A stretch of 60,000 nucleotides of DNA from contig CM055110.1 of assembly GCA_029204225.1 (NCBI GenBank), forward strand, positions 38,992,015-39,052,014, written 5' to 3'. The translations under genes were made by a program, and so were the position numbers. The notes beneath the pieces were generated by a model. The model was not told the DNA's origin. It did not search any database and saw nothing but the letters and a program-made list of their open reading frames with translations. How positions within the stretch are numbered: position 1 is the stretch's first letter; every line of letters begins with the position of its first letter. Positions 43,890-54,993 of this stretch are shown piece by piece. Source of the stretch: Diphasiastrum complanatum. Its lineage: Eukaryota; Streptophyta; Lycopodiopsida; Lycopodiales; Lycopodiaceae.

Positions 43890-46285
43890 TCAGATCAAAA
43901 TGACTGTTTGCACCATCACAAAGTACCCTTTCACATGGGTGAGCTTGAGGTTCTACAATCGGGAGTGCTCGCAAGTTTTGCTAGCTAGCCGCATGGACAT
44001 ATCCTTCGGGGAAATTTTGCGGATGGCGCCACAAGCTAAAAACATTTTGACAGATTGGCTCAATTTAGAGTTAGAACCACCACAAAGAAGCCCTTATACT
44101 GTGCAGGCTCCGAAGTAACCAACAACGTCCTCCATATTGGGGCAGCGTGAGAAAGTGAAGAGCACAACATTACCCTACCAATCAAGCACAAAAGTTTGAG
44201 GGCGAATCAACAATGGTAGATGGAGGATCAGGCGTAAATTTGATCTCCACTATCTTGTATCAAAAATGGGATTTGCAAGGATTGAAACCAACGAAATTTG
44301 CTATCAAACTAGTAGATCAATCCTATGTAAAACCAAAAGGGGTGGTTGATGACATTTTGATACAAATAGCAGGAATGCAGTTCATAATCACCTTCATGGT
44401 GATGGACATACCAGAGTTCCCTTTTGCCTACTACCGCATTATACTAGGAAGATCTTGGTTGAGGATCGTGCAAGTGGTTCACAACTAGAGAACCGGAAAC
44501 TTACCTTGGAAAATAGGGAGTAGGCTGTAAAGGTTGATGACCTAACCACATGGGCAGTGAAACCAATTACACCAAAAGCTGATGATGGATCGTCCACCAC
44601 TGATCACACAATTGATCGCCCAAGGCAAGACAAGGGAGGTCATTACGACTCTAAAATGGATATCGTGAGATGCATTGGCAATAGTTGACTGTATGGCTGG
44701 GCATGCTTGTCAACCAAATTTGGATCAGAAACCCAACACATCTTAACCCAAGTGCTATAACTTGGACACACCAATTACTTTTGGAGTGAATATTATCACT
44801 GTAGCATGGTTGTCTGTGGAAACTATTGATGACCCTGTGGACGATGATTTAGTCTCTTGGCAGCATACTTTTACCTACAACAAGGAGACTGAGCTGACTG
44901 ATGAGCAAGTCCTGCAACATATGGACCCAGATCGCTATGGAATGAGAAAAGTACCGGCTATGGCAAAAGTCTCCAAGATAGATCCACCCAAGGCACCTAT
45001 AAACATGAAGAATCAACTGAAACAACAATACAGCCAGGTGATCCGATGGAGCAATCTAGTAGAAGAGGCCATAGCTATGGTAGATGTTGATATTCGTAAT
45101 TACAAGGTAAATATCAATATGGATCCTAAGAAAGAAACAAGGACGTACCCAACTATGTTGATGAAAAAGGTAAAAAGAAAATGTTGAACTCCCTGAAATC
45201 AATTCGATTGGATCCAGATGCAGCATCATCATCTTCAAAGATGACCGAAAATCTAAAGATTACAAGTCGGACTAAGATCAACATGTTGAAGGAGGAATCC
45301 CGCCGAACATCAGTTCACGAGATGATAGAAACCTTTAAACTATACCTTGGATGACGTAGTAATCATGATGCCGCAAGTTCAAAGAGAACCTGATCAAAAT
45401 TAGGAACCAGCGGAACAAGTCTTTGAAGGACTACGTGTACACAACCTATGAATCTAGTTGAGCGAGGTGAAGAAGAGAAAATCGTACATGTGAGAGAACA
45501 GCTCACACCCACCCAATTCAACAGGCTACATGCATTATTGGTGGAATACAAAGATTGCTTCGCATGGAATTACAAGGATCTGAAGGGTATACCACCAACC
45601 GTAGTCCACAACATACCATACCCTCGGTGGATGGAGCAGTCCCCAAGGTGAGCCGCTACTATCACTACAATTCTAACTACACTGAATTAATCAAGCAAGA
45701 GTTGTAGAAGTTACTTGATGTTGATTTCATTTATGAAATCGAGCACACAGAATGGGTATCACTGATAGTCATAGTACCCAAAAAAAATGGCAAAATATGA
45801 ATCTGTGTGAACTTGAAAGCGTTAAATGCAGTCACAAAGAATGATCAATTTTTCTTACCATTTACGGAAAGTGTTCTAGACAGAGTAGCAGGAGCAGAAG
45901 CCTGCACCTTTCTGGACGGTTTCAACAGCTACAATCAGGTGAAAATAGTGCCGGACGATCAGCACAAGACAACATTCACCATTGAATGGGGAACTATGCC
46001 TACAAGGTGATGCCGTTTAGACTTTGTAATGCCCCAAGCACCTTTTCAACGAGCTTTGCAGACGACATTCAAAGAGTATTTGCAAAAAATTTTGGAGATC
46101 TTTCTGGATGATCTGTGCATGCATGGGCCTAACTCTGAGCACTTATCCGACTTGGGAAAGGTGCTGAAGAAATGTCGCAAATATCAAATTTCCTCGAACC
46201 TAGAAAAGTGTCAGTTTGGATGACACACAGCCTCATACTAGGCCATATTATATCAAGACATGGTATCATCACTGATCTATCAAAG
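43890..46285 (+). pseudogene. Ty3/gypsy protease-reverse transcriptase relic
   Basis: Protease at 44213-44480: MVDGGSGVNLIS and later RIILGRSWLR, the flap and C-terminal motifs of plant gypsy proteases. RT at about 45480-46225: FAWNYKDLKGIPP, VPKKNGK with the following Arg codon now TGA, TFLDGFNSYNQVKI (motif A), a frameshift in a GGGG run near 45988, then LCNAPSTFQRAL and EIFLDDLCMHG (motif C; FLDD is close to the usual Y/FxDD). GHIISRHGIITD continues toward the connection domain, then all similarity ends at 46285. RNase H and integrase are absent. Upstream, 43890-44118 may be gag-derived. Inactive. Confidence 0.75.
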
Positions 46286-46443
46286 ATGAGTGGCTTCACC
46301 TCTAGGCCACCACCTATAGAGAGAGGACATGTTCCTCAACGAAGAAGGAGAAAGCAGACCAAGCCCACCAGGCCTGTCAGGCAAAGGGTGGTACTCAGTA
46401 AATCACCATCCCCCCCTCACATCTCTTGTCCTTTGGTTGGAAC

Positions 46444-46704
46444 ACTTAGAATTTGCTTTGCACAGGAACACAGATCATGCTACACAGTAACACAGACAAA
46501 AAATACTCTCCATAGAAAGTATATTTCTCAAAACAAAATTACACCATACATATAGTTGTTCACTCAGGCAACCCATGCATGACCCAGGTTGCCGTTGGCG
46601 GGACGCGTGTTTCGTTGACTTGCCTCGTGGCGAGGCCAACTGATCCTTATCAACTGATAGGACCCACAATACAGTAGCATAGTGATTCTACTTTAATTCT
46701 AACT
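46444..46704 (-). repeat. 3' LTR of the miniature element (261 bp)
   Basis: Aligns with 47568-47841. It lacks 13 bp near CATAGAAAGT..TATATTTC that the other LTR has, and differs at a number of sites, so the insertion is older than the TR-GAG element at 17 kb. Confidence 0.85.
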
Positions 46705-47554
46705 CTCTCCCTTAAAGTAGAGTCTACTTTATACAATCATATACATAGCTTTGAAGTTAACAAACTTTAAGTACAGAAAGCTTTGATCTAAACTTATCAA
46801 ACTTGTCTCCAACAAGTGGCTTAGCGAAAATAGTAGAGATTCTTTTGGTGCAATGATGCACCGCCCTCCAGCCACTGCACCCCTTCGTGCACTAAGCACC
46901 CACTCTAGTGAGGGTGCGCGACTGCCCGCGACCTGTCTACGAGCTTTTCTCCTCCAAGCTTTCCTCTTCCTTGCTTGAAGCTATGGTGGCCAAGGTTTAT
47001 CTACACCTATAAATCGGGATCAAGTGCTCTACATTGCCTGTGGCTGTCCACGACCGTTTGCCTACTGATTAATCTTTCCAGGGCAGCCTCCTACAAGCTT
47101 TTATAGCTCCAAAAACCATTCAGAACAAAGAGATAACTGCAATTTTATGCTTCCAAACCCCAAACCAGGATTTTTCTCAGAAAATTGATCTTGGCTTCCT
47201 GTTCACAGTTCTTTGACATGCCAATTCTCTTCCTCTGAGGTCGCCTTGTTGCTAGGAGTCTGATGCTTCAATCTGTTTGTCAAACGGTGTCCGATTGAAT
47301 GCACACTAACTGCAAACACCAAATAGCCTGCTTCGGAATTTCAAAATTCTGTTTGCTGAGGTTCTGATTCAGCCGACAACCCTTGTCTCTGAATCCTCAC
47401 ACAGTCTCAAGCTCACCAAGCTTCTATGTGCTAAACTCTCTACACCAGTGTTTTTCCTTCAGTATTCAACCCGCCGTAAACCCTGAACTCTCAGAAGACA
47501 ATTCTCTTGAAGCTCTCTTCAATGGCGATGTTGTACTGTATATACTCCCTGTAC

Positions 47555-47567
47555 GGCTCTGATACAA
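47555..47567 (-). promoter_or_regulatory. Primer-binding site of the miniature element
   Basis: The minus strand reads TTGTATCAGAGCC beside the 5' LTR, a slightly mutated tRNA-iMet complement. Confidence 0.7.
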
Positions 47568-47841
47568 ACTTAGAATTTGCTTTGCACAGGTACACAGATC
47601 ATGCTACACAGTAACACAGACAGAAAACACTCTCCACAGCAAGCTCACATAGCAACTATATTTCTCAAAACGAAATTACACTGTACATGTAGTTGTTCAC
47701 TCAGGCAACCCATGCATGACCCAGGTTGCCGTTGGCAGGACGCGTGTCCTGTCGACTTGCCTCGTGGTGAGGCCAACTGATCCTTATCAACTGATAGGAC
47801 CCACAATATAGTAGCACAATGATTCTACTTTAATTCTAACT
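47568..47841 (-). repeat. 5' LTR of the miniature element (274 bp)
   Basis: Partner of 46444-46704, next to the primer site at 47555-47567. Shared landmarks include CACTCAGGCAACCCATGCAT and CCTTATCAACTGATAGGACC. Confidence 0.85.
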
Positions 47842-49262
47842 GGACCATCACACCAGTTTGTAGTGCGTTCTTCTCCTCCCACCACCCCTAACTATTCAAG
47901 TAGTTTCTCTTCCATTTCCTCCATTCCATCCCACAATAATGAGGATATGACCTCTACTGCAGATAAAATAATATCGGATTAGATATAAGTTTAATAGATG
48001 ATTGTGATAAAGATCTTTGTGTAAGATTTCATGTTGATCCCAAAGATTCATTTTTGGATTCTGAGAGGTATATAGTTTTTGATGAGTATGTTGCCAAAGA
48101 GATTGATAAGCTAGGAGGTCAATTTTCTTTTTGTCTAAGTTCAATTAATTATGTAAATCACATGAATAAAGACTTTTGTGATGCCCTAAAGGAGAAGACA
48201 ACAGATATATCAGATCCAGTTGTGGAGGCTGGTTTGGTGTATTTTGTAAATAGATGTAAATGCGATGATACTAAGGACATTGAAGTCAGTGCTGTCCTTT
48301 TTTGCAAACAACCTTCATAGTCCAACTAAGGCGATGAAGTATCTTCTCCATACAACCTCGGACACGAAAGTCTTTATTATTTCATACTGCCAAAAGTAAC
48401 TGATTACATAAAATATATTCAAGTAATATTTTTAAGAGGTATTGTAATTCCTCAATTTAACTAATTATCTCTTGTTTGCAGTAAGCATTGGAGTAAGCAT
48501 ATAATCTCCCTTAGGGAAGATTCAGATGGGATCATTAATCCCATCTGTTTAAAAATGAATTCCTTGAAGTCTACCCATGCCGAAATGGACGTGATGTACA
48601 GCAGAATGTTGTCATTTTTGCCAAGGCCGGATGGGGCCACTGTAAATAGCCACCTGGAGATTGTTGATGCAGAAGTAAGTATTTCTCATCAAGTATCTGA
48701 TAGGTAATATGATTTGTTTTTTTCAAAGTGCACAACTAACCTATTATACGTTTTGTGTGTAAAGTCAGCTCAGCAAGATGATGGACATAGCTGTGGATGG
48801 TTCTCCATCCACAATGTATAGGACTTCTTAGAGTGGTATATCATGCAATCCGGGTCTCCAGATATACAAACGATAAATAGACTAGTGAATGGCCTAACTA
48901 AGTTATGTACGATTTGGTTTCTGATAAGTCAATTGACTCGGTGAACTAGTTTTGTCAATAGATGTTGGTGAACTAGTATTATCTCATGCAACACTTAGTC
49001 CAGCTGTGGAAACGGGAGGCCAATCAAGTCTACAACTGACACTAGTGCAGGGTCACAGATAATCCATATTGCTTTGAGCTATAAATAATAAATTAAATAG
49101 AGATATACATTTTTGATGTAATGCCCTGTGGATAATTATGGGCACATAGAAAGATAGAGACAATGGGGGAAAAACATCCATTGTTAAATACAAGACACAC
49201 ATGTACATTCTCAGAAAGTGAGAAATATATTGATATTTATAAGAGCTTTTACAAATCTTGTA

Positions 49263-49690
49263 TCATGATTGCTCTATTATCTGAACGATTCTGCCCAAAT
49301 CTTTGCATTTGATTTTCTCTTCATGTCTTTTACGTATCTGCACAAACATACATTAATCAGATTACAGTTAGTAATCCAAATATTGACAAAAAGGATAATG
49401 AATACAAATTAATATACAAATTCATAGATTTCACATACCAATTTTCCATCCAATATAAAGCTGAAATATTCAGGGATATCTTGTTGTAAAAGTGTCAGTT
49501 TTGTTCTAATGTAGAATAAGGTCCAGTCTTGCTCAACCTCAATAGTAGTAAGTAAATCTCCATTTTCCATGATATCAATGCATATACGATCAGTGTGTCC
49601 AATGTTGTCTAGATCTTGATCTAATGGGGCCCAAGTACCATTGTGTTCTTTCCACCTATGATAATGAAACCATACTAAGCATTTGCTTTT
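49263..49690 (-). pseudogene. Copy 2 of the repeated coding module, last two exons
   Basis: Exon 49690-49439 (84 codons, phase 0 at both ends) follows a TATAG acceptor and ends TTG|GTATGTG. It reads WFHYHRWKEHNGTWAPLDQD, then IDIMENGDLLTTIEVEQDW, and ends QQDIPEYFSFILDGKL. After a ~100-bp intron (acceptor TTTGTGCAG) exon 49337-49263 adds 24 residues, IRKRHEEKIKCKDLGRIVQI then IEQS and TGA. No stops or frameshifts in this part. Copy 1 at 1597-1767 matches it. Upstream, 49917-49731 is an open frame (HETLQAMAMRRRPRSLICSA) that may be an earlier exon. The end (FSFILDGKLI) recalls ubiquitin-fold segments, a weak resemblance only. Confidence 0.45.
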
Positions 49691-50028
49691 CTATATTGTA
49701 TCTAAATAATATGGATGAATGTTTGATTCTACAAGAAATATCTGCACTGGATCTTATATCCCAACCTTTGTCCATGAATTTGAATATAAAAAATTGCAGA
49801 GCATATCAAGGATCTCGGTCTCCTTCTCATTGCCATAGCTTGAAGAGTCTCATGTTTGAACTTGTCAATATGAGAGTCCAGAGTATAATAGGTGCCAAAT
49901 CTATTTGTGAGTCCCAAGATAATTTTAACTTGAGGTTAACCCAAGCAGTTTAGTCAACCAGTCGTCGTGCACACCAACCAATAGTATGCTTCCAATCTAC
50001 CGGACCGGAAATTCAAATTTGCCCAAAC

Positions 50029-50175
50029 ATGAATTGTGTTTTTCGGGTCAGGCGAGTTATGTTACATAGAAGCCACTATGTCAAGAACCGATTGGGCCAC
50101 ATGGACATAAACAGTGAGGGAAAAAAAAAACTCATAACAAACGACCCTTTTAAGTTTGAGAACTCCTATAATGTC
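50029..50175 (+). other. Open frame at the left edge of the copia fragment
   Basis: Plus-strand frame including HRSHYVKNRLGHMDINSEGK and FKFENSYNVC up to the copia junction near 50170. It may belong with the orphan ORF at 52255, interrupted by copia sequence, but no protein match supports this. Confidence 0.2.
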
Positions 50176-52243
50176 TGCCTTGCTTCAGTATTGTTCCAGG
50201 TATCATGGGAGTATGCACATCTTTGCATTCGAGCATGTTAAAGTCTTCAATGATCTTTTGAGTGCACTTTTGTTGGTGAAGATACAACTTACCACCTTCA
50301 AAGTCTCTCACGATCTGTAGGCCTAGATAGATTTTAGCTTCTCCTAGGTCAGCGATCTCAAATATTTCAGAAATGTCTCTTTTAACATCTGAAATTAACT
50401 TATTTCTTCTTGAGAAGATAAGTGTGTCATCAACATAAACAACTAAAATGATTATTTCATTTTGAGCATGCTTGATATAGACATTTGATTCAGCAAATAG
50501 AGGTTCGAAGCCTAAGGATCGTAGTGCTTCATCCTTCTTTCTATACCATTGTCTTGCTGCCTGTTTGAGACCATAAATGCTTTTATTCATGTGACATCCA
50601 TATTCTGGATATTCTTGGCTTACAAAACCAAGTGGTTGATCCATGAATAAGTCTTCTTCTAATTCTACGTGCAGGAAAGCAGTTTTCTTATCCACAATAT
50701 GGATTTTCAAATCATGAGCCACTGCATATGCAAATAACAAGCGAATTGATGTATGTTTGACTACCGGTGAGAAAGTATCAGTGTAGTCGATCCCATACTT
50801 CTGTAAAAATCCTTTAGCAACCAACCTTGCCTTGTATCTGATGTTTTCTCCATAAGGACTTGTTTTGATCTTATAGATCCACTTGCACTTGATTGGTTTT
50901 TTGCCATCAAGTATAGGCGCAAGTGTCATACATTGTTCTTGTACATGGATGACATTTCGTCCTTCATTGCTTGAATCAAACGATCTTTATCTGGTCCATC
51001 TACAGCTTCCTTGAATGTTTGAGGTTCATCAGAGAATCAACAAAATTCAGTGGCTATATTAAAAACATCCTGAACATACCTTTCTAGTGGTTTTTGTTGT
51101 TTGTCTGATCTTCTTACAGGTGGTTTCAAGTTTGATTCTGCAGGTTTTGAGTTTGATTTTGCAGGTTTCGAGTTCAATATTGATTCGAGCTTTTCTGCTA
51201 GAATTCAAACTGGCAATTCGAGTCTGTCAGGCACTCGATTTTGACCTCCCTCTGGATCTGGTAACTCTCTTTCATCTTCTGCTTGTTTTTTTTCTATTGT
51301 CATTGGCAACTCATAATAATTTTTAAAAATTTCATAGCCAACTAGATCACTTTCTGCTATGTATTTTGTCTCATCAAATTTAGATCTCGAACAATTTTTA
51401 TCTTGCCAGTTTCGGGTACATAAACACACTAATATGACGAATGTAACTCGAATCCTACCAGAAAAACTTGTTCTGTCTTTTCATCGAGTTTCTTTCTCAG
51501 CTTATCTGGTATGTGCATATACACTGCGCATCCAAATGTTTGAACATGTGCAAGATTTGGCTTTGACTTCCACCATATCTCATGAGGAGTTTTATTAGGT
51601 ATTCGAGATTTCAAAATACGATTCTGAAGATAATTTGATGTAGCCACTGCTTCTGCCCACAACTGTTTTGGTGCTTTCACATGAGCCATCATACACTTTG
51701 CAGCTTTTATTAGTGTACGATTTCTTTGTTCAGCTATTCCATTGTGCTAAGGTGTGTAGGATGCAGTCGTTGTGTGCATAATACCTCGATCAGTACAATA
51801 AGCTTTGAATTCATTGGAAATATACTCACCCCCACGATCTGTGCGAATTTGATTCAGATTATTGCATGTCTGCTTTTGAGCCCAACTTGTATACTCAACG
51901 AATTTCTCAAAAGCTTCAGATTTGGTATGAATAAAGTATACTACAGCGAACTTGCTGAAGTCATCAATAAACGTAACGAAGTACTTTGCATTACCCAATG
52001 ACAATACTCTGAATGGTCCACAAATATCTGAATGCACAATTTCAAGTACATTAGTTGCTTTATGAACATCCTTACTGAAAGGTGTTCTTGTCTTTAAGAC
52101 AGGATTCGCAGGTAGTTTGAATATTTCTACTTTTGATTTCAACTCCTTGAATTCTCTGACTTTTATTGGCTTGGTACAAGGCTTCCATGTTCATATGACA
52201 TAGCCTTTTGTGCCATAGTACATCTTACACCATATCTTTTAAG
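50150..52243 (-). pseudogene. Ty1/copia integrase-reverse transcriptase fragment
   Basis: Minus order: pre-integrase LWHKRLCHMNMEALYQ (about 52225-52170), integrase core with HSDICGP, FVTFIDDFSKF and RTDRGGEYIS (52142-51747), a stop where SYTPQHNG is usual, then WAEAVATSNYLQNRIL and the PHEIWWKSKPNLAHVQTFGC region (51692-51429), and RT 50929-50150 with KARLVAKGFLQKYGIDYTDT, KSIYGLKQAARQWY and the catalytic YVDD (VVYVDDTLIFS). The fragment ends at TPMIPGT near the RT/RNase H boundary. Gag, protease, RNase H and LTRs are missing. The RT itself is intact over 260 codons. Confidence 0.9.
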
Positions 52244-52254
52244 GCCATTGCAAG

Positions 52255-53077
52255 GCTTATTGAATACTAAAGTAAAATTGGTTTTTGATAAATTGTTGGA
52301 TGGGTCCATCGTATTTGATAAAAAAGATGTCATAGCATTTCCATCCAAAGTATTATCCTTAAAGGAATACTGTGACATTACAAAAAATAGAAGACACATG
52401 GGTAAGGCAATTATGGAGCACATGTTAGAAGAGTATGGTGTCGCATTGTCACAAATTGATGTATTTAAGCGATATCATATTGATACTAGCTTTATTGATG
52501 ACACGTGTAGCATATGTCCTTCCTGGTGTGAAGAGGCTTCAAAAAGGACTGTAAGACAACTGAGCTCCCACCAATTGTTAGATCATCTTTGAAAGCAAAA
52601 TATGATTTGATCAAACATAAGTTGGAAAGTTCCAATTTAGAGCCATGGGTTATAACATATACAGGAGCCAAGTTTCATTCGGTTGAGGAAGCACATATTA
52701 TAGATGTTAAAAAGCGAAAAAGTTTGACTGTGGTTGATGCTTCTCACGACTTGGATGAATCTTGGTCACAAAATTTATTTTCTAAAAAAAATTGTGTTGT
52801 TGCTGAGTCTACAACCATGGAAAGATTTTCTTTTGTTGCATTTGTTCACGAAACAAAAGGGCTGTATACGTGTATGCAAGCAATGCATAACTTGTCGACG
52901 AATGCTCACATCAAAGTGGGGACTTACACGTACATAAATTATAAATCGCAAGATATATTTCACTCAAATCAAGATTTTATGGTGTTTTGTTTCATTTCGG
53001 TTGATACTAGCACTCCATATCCTATTGAAAAATTGCATTGCAAGACACCATTTGTAAATTTTTTTTGGACAGTGTAA
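52255..53077 (+). pseudogene. Orphan protein-coding sequence, unknown family, one frameshift
   Basis: Two overlapping frames, 52255-52592 and 52560-53077, read as one protein of about 270 residues if a single base is gained or lost at the A5 run near 52541. Segments: VKLVFDKLLDGSIVFDKKDV, then NRRHMGKAIMEHMLEEYGVA, CSICPSWCEEA, and in the second frame YDLIKHKLESSNLEPWVITY, then HDLDESWSQNLFSKKNCVVA and CKTPFVNFFWTV before TAA. Composition is like a soluble protein with conserved-looking Trp and Cys. No retroelement motif. It begins at a junction with copia DNA, so the N-terminus is lost or split. Confidence 0.45.
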
Positions 53078-53259
53078 GGACCTTGGCTACAGAATTTCAA
53101 TTTTTCTAGATGGACTTTGGAAGACGTGTAAAGTGAAACTTTATCACCATCATGAATATCCTTAGTCCGGACATGACGATCATGTGAGGCCTTCTATCAT
53201 CATTTGTGGACTAACTGTGCATGGTAGGATATAAGTCGCGATCGTGTCTCACATAGTTT

Positions 53260-53860
53260 TGTCAACATGAAAGTCAATTTTGAACTTGGTGTTGATAAGC
53301 ATTATCATCACACAAGTCAGTGGCATAAGCTAAAGTGGCGCGTAAGCACAGAATTAAAAATTCTACTGGCATAACAACCTCTTGGCCATATACTAGCTCA
53401 AACGATGTTTTCCAATCCGTGGCCCACTTTGGCATTGTGTGATATGCCTAGATAGCAGAGAATAACTTTGTTTCCCATCTGAAAGACTGGTTTCTACCAT
53501 CTTGGTTAAGATTTTGCAAATCGTTTTATTTGTAGACTCAGCTAGTCCATTGCATCTAGGATAGTACGGGGTACTCTTTCGGTGGATAACAAAGTAATGA
53601 GTCAGTAAAATGTTGATTACTTTATTAAGAAAGTGAGAACCTTGATCACTGACAAGCTCTATTGGACAACCAAATCTCGTTGTGATGTTTTCATAGAGGA
53701 AGCGTGCTACAAACTTTGTGTCTGCTTTTCGTGTTGCTCTAGCCTCTATCCACTTTGTTGCATAATCAGTGGCAATTAAGATATATCGTGATTGTGTGCC
53801 ACGTGCTGCTGGACTAATAGATCCAACAAAATCAATATCCCATTTTTGAAATTTATCGGC
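53260..53860 (-). pseudogene. Ty3/gypsy integrase relic
   Basis: Minus strand reads WDIDFVGSISPAARGTQSRY, then FGCPIELVSDQGSHFLN, and TPYYPRCNGLAESTNKTICK, giving the three catalytic acidic positions D, D and E. Downstream YGQEVVMPVEF matches the gypsy YG.EAV.P.E motif. Bounded by DNA without RT or RNase H, so a deleted element. Confidence 0.8.
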
Positions 53861-54990
53861 GTAGTGTATTATAAAAATTCAATAATAACCTGTGTGGCCT
53901 AGAAAGATGTAAATTTCTTTCATTGTGCCAGATAGGGGCATTTCAAAATCTTGCACTTGTCGAGATTCAATGAAATTCTAAACCTTCGACAGCGAATGAA
54001 CACAGGACATTGAGATGTTTATCTTGAGAGGAATGCACACCAAGATCATCAAGATTAATCTAAAAAAAAATAGCTCGAAAAAAAACAAACACGAATGGAA
54101 AGTGTTCATGCGTAGCGGAATGAGCTATCTCACTCTTTTCTTAAGCATGACTATGCCTATCAGACTCGAACAGAATATTAGTGATAGAAATCATGTTCGA
54201 TTTGATTATGTAGCCAAATATTAAGCATGAAGACATCATAATGATAATCTGTTGCGAACAGCTAGACTGATTGTCAGTCGCAAATTAGTCACGAAAGACA
54301 AGACTAAATACTAGTTGCGAACAACTAGACTAATAATAATCCGCGAAGAGCAGACTACCAAATTAGGCAATAAGAAAGTCAGATAGAATGTAGAAAAAGC
54401 ATTGCAAAATTGACAAAATCTGAACGCAGAACAAATAGAGCTGTAATCAGATTAAGTATAGCGAAATATACAAGTCAATAATGCAAGACAATAGCGGATG
54501 AAACCGTGTGCTTCACAAAGCTAATCCAATCTGTAAAAGGTGATAAGCCTATTACTAACAATACAAAGAATCGATGCACGACAGCATCTACTATGTCTAT
54601 CTTTGATAAGCTTCTAATGCTTGCTATATTTTCCACACAAACTGAATACGCAGATGGTATCCAATATATATACATAATGTTACAAGTGTACAAATGAAAA
54701 AAGTACAAAGTGGATGTGTTGTTTGTGGGAGATCATGGGTGGCTGCTGTCGTTGTCAAATCTAATTGCACAATTCATGGGATGAGCGTGAGAAGACCGCG
54801 ACATCAGCCTTCGTTGAAAGATGAAAATGCAAAAAATACGACACTCTGACAAATGCTTTAAATTTTTTTGATTTACAGGGCACCTTCGCTTTTCCATTAG
54901 AGAACCTTTGGCATTTGTAGGGCAGTGTCATCTTTTTTGCCTGTCACAAATCACATGCAAAGACACAGTGTCACCTTTTTCATTTGTGGA
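53861..54990. other. Unresolved DNA between gypsy integrase and protease relics
   Basis: RT and RNase H, expected here if one gypsy element spanned 53.2-56 kb, are not recognisable. 54245-54360 has repeats of (A/G)TTGCGAACA(A/G)CTAGACT. About 54905-55000 carries two diverged copies of the 52-bp unit found at 56.4 kb. Confidence 0.4.
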
Positions 54991-54993
54991 AAT

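Larger units (their letters stand above)
46444..47841 (-). mobile_element. Miniature non-autonomous copia-type LTR element, 1.4 kb
   Basis: Two LTRs (261 and 274 bp) with termini ACTTAGAATT/AATTCTAACT flank 863 bp without coding capacity. Minus orientation: a primer site (TTGTATCAGAGCC, one or two changes from the tRNA-iMet complement) abuts the right LTR and a purine tract (CTTTAAGGGAGAG) abuts the left. Flanks GGAAC and GGACC are a 4-of-5 target duplication. Removing the element with one flank rejoins the open frame of the Ulp1-like exon. It is larger than a classic TRIM, so best called a deletion derivative or TRIM/LARD intermediate. Confidence 0.75.
46286..48944 (+). pseudogene. Ulp1/C48-type SUMO protease-like gene, spliced, broken by an LTR element
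   Basis: Exon 1 is split by an LTR insertion: 46286-46443 (MSGFTSRPPPIERG, Arg/Pro-rich) and 47847-48422. A frameshift near 47975 and two stops near 48317-48330 lie in the second part, which reads ERYIVFDEYVAKEIDKLGGQ and ends LPKVTDYIKYIQ. Exon 2, 48486-48674, starts HWSKHIISLREDSDG and contains CLKMNSLKS. Exon 3, 48765-48944, reads SAQQDDGHSCGWFSIHNV, a stop, then DFLEWYIMQSG. Both junctions are phase 0. In C48 proteases the triad is His in HWS, Asp in LDS, Cys in (Q)..DCG; here His and Cys are present, Asp is Asn (MNS). Such proteases remove SUMO and are often carried by plant transposons. Dead copy. Confidence 0.6.

Noticed and set aside
44020-44035. TGGCGCC resembling a gypsy primer-binding site
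   Set aside because: It lies within a putative gag-like frame with no LTR end next to it.
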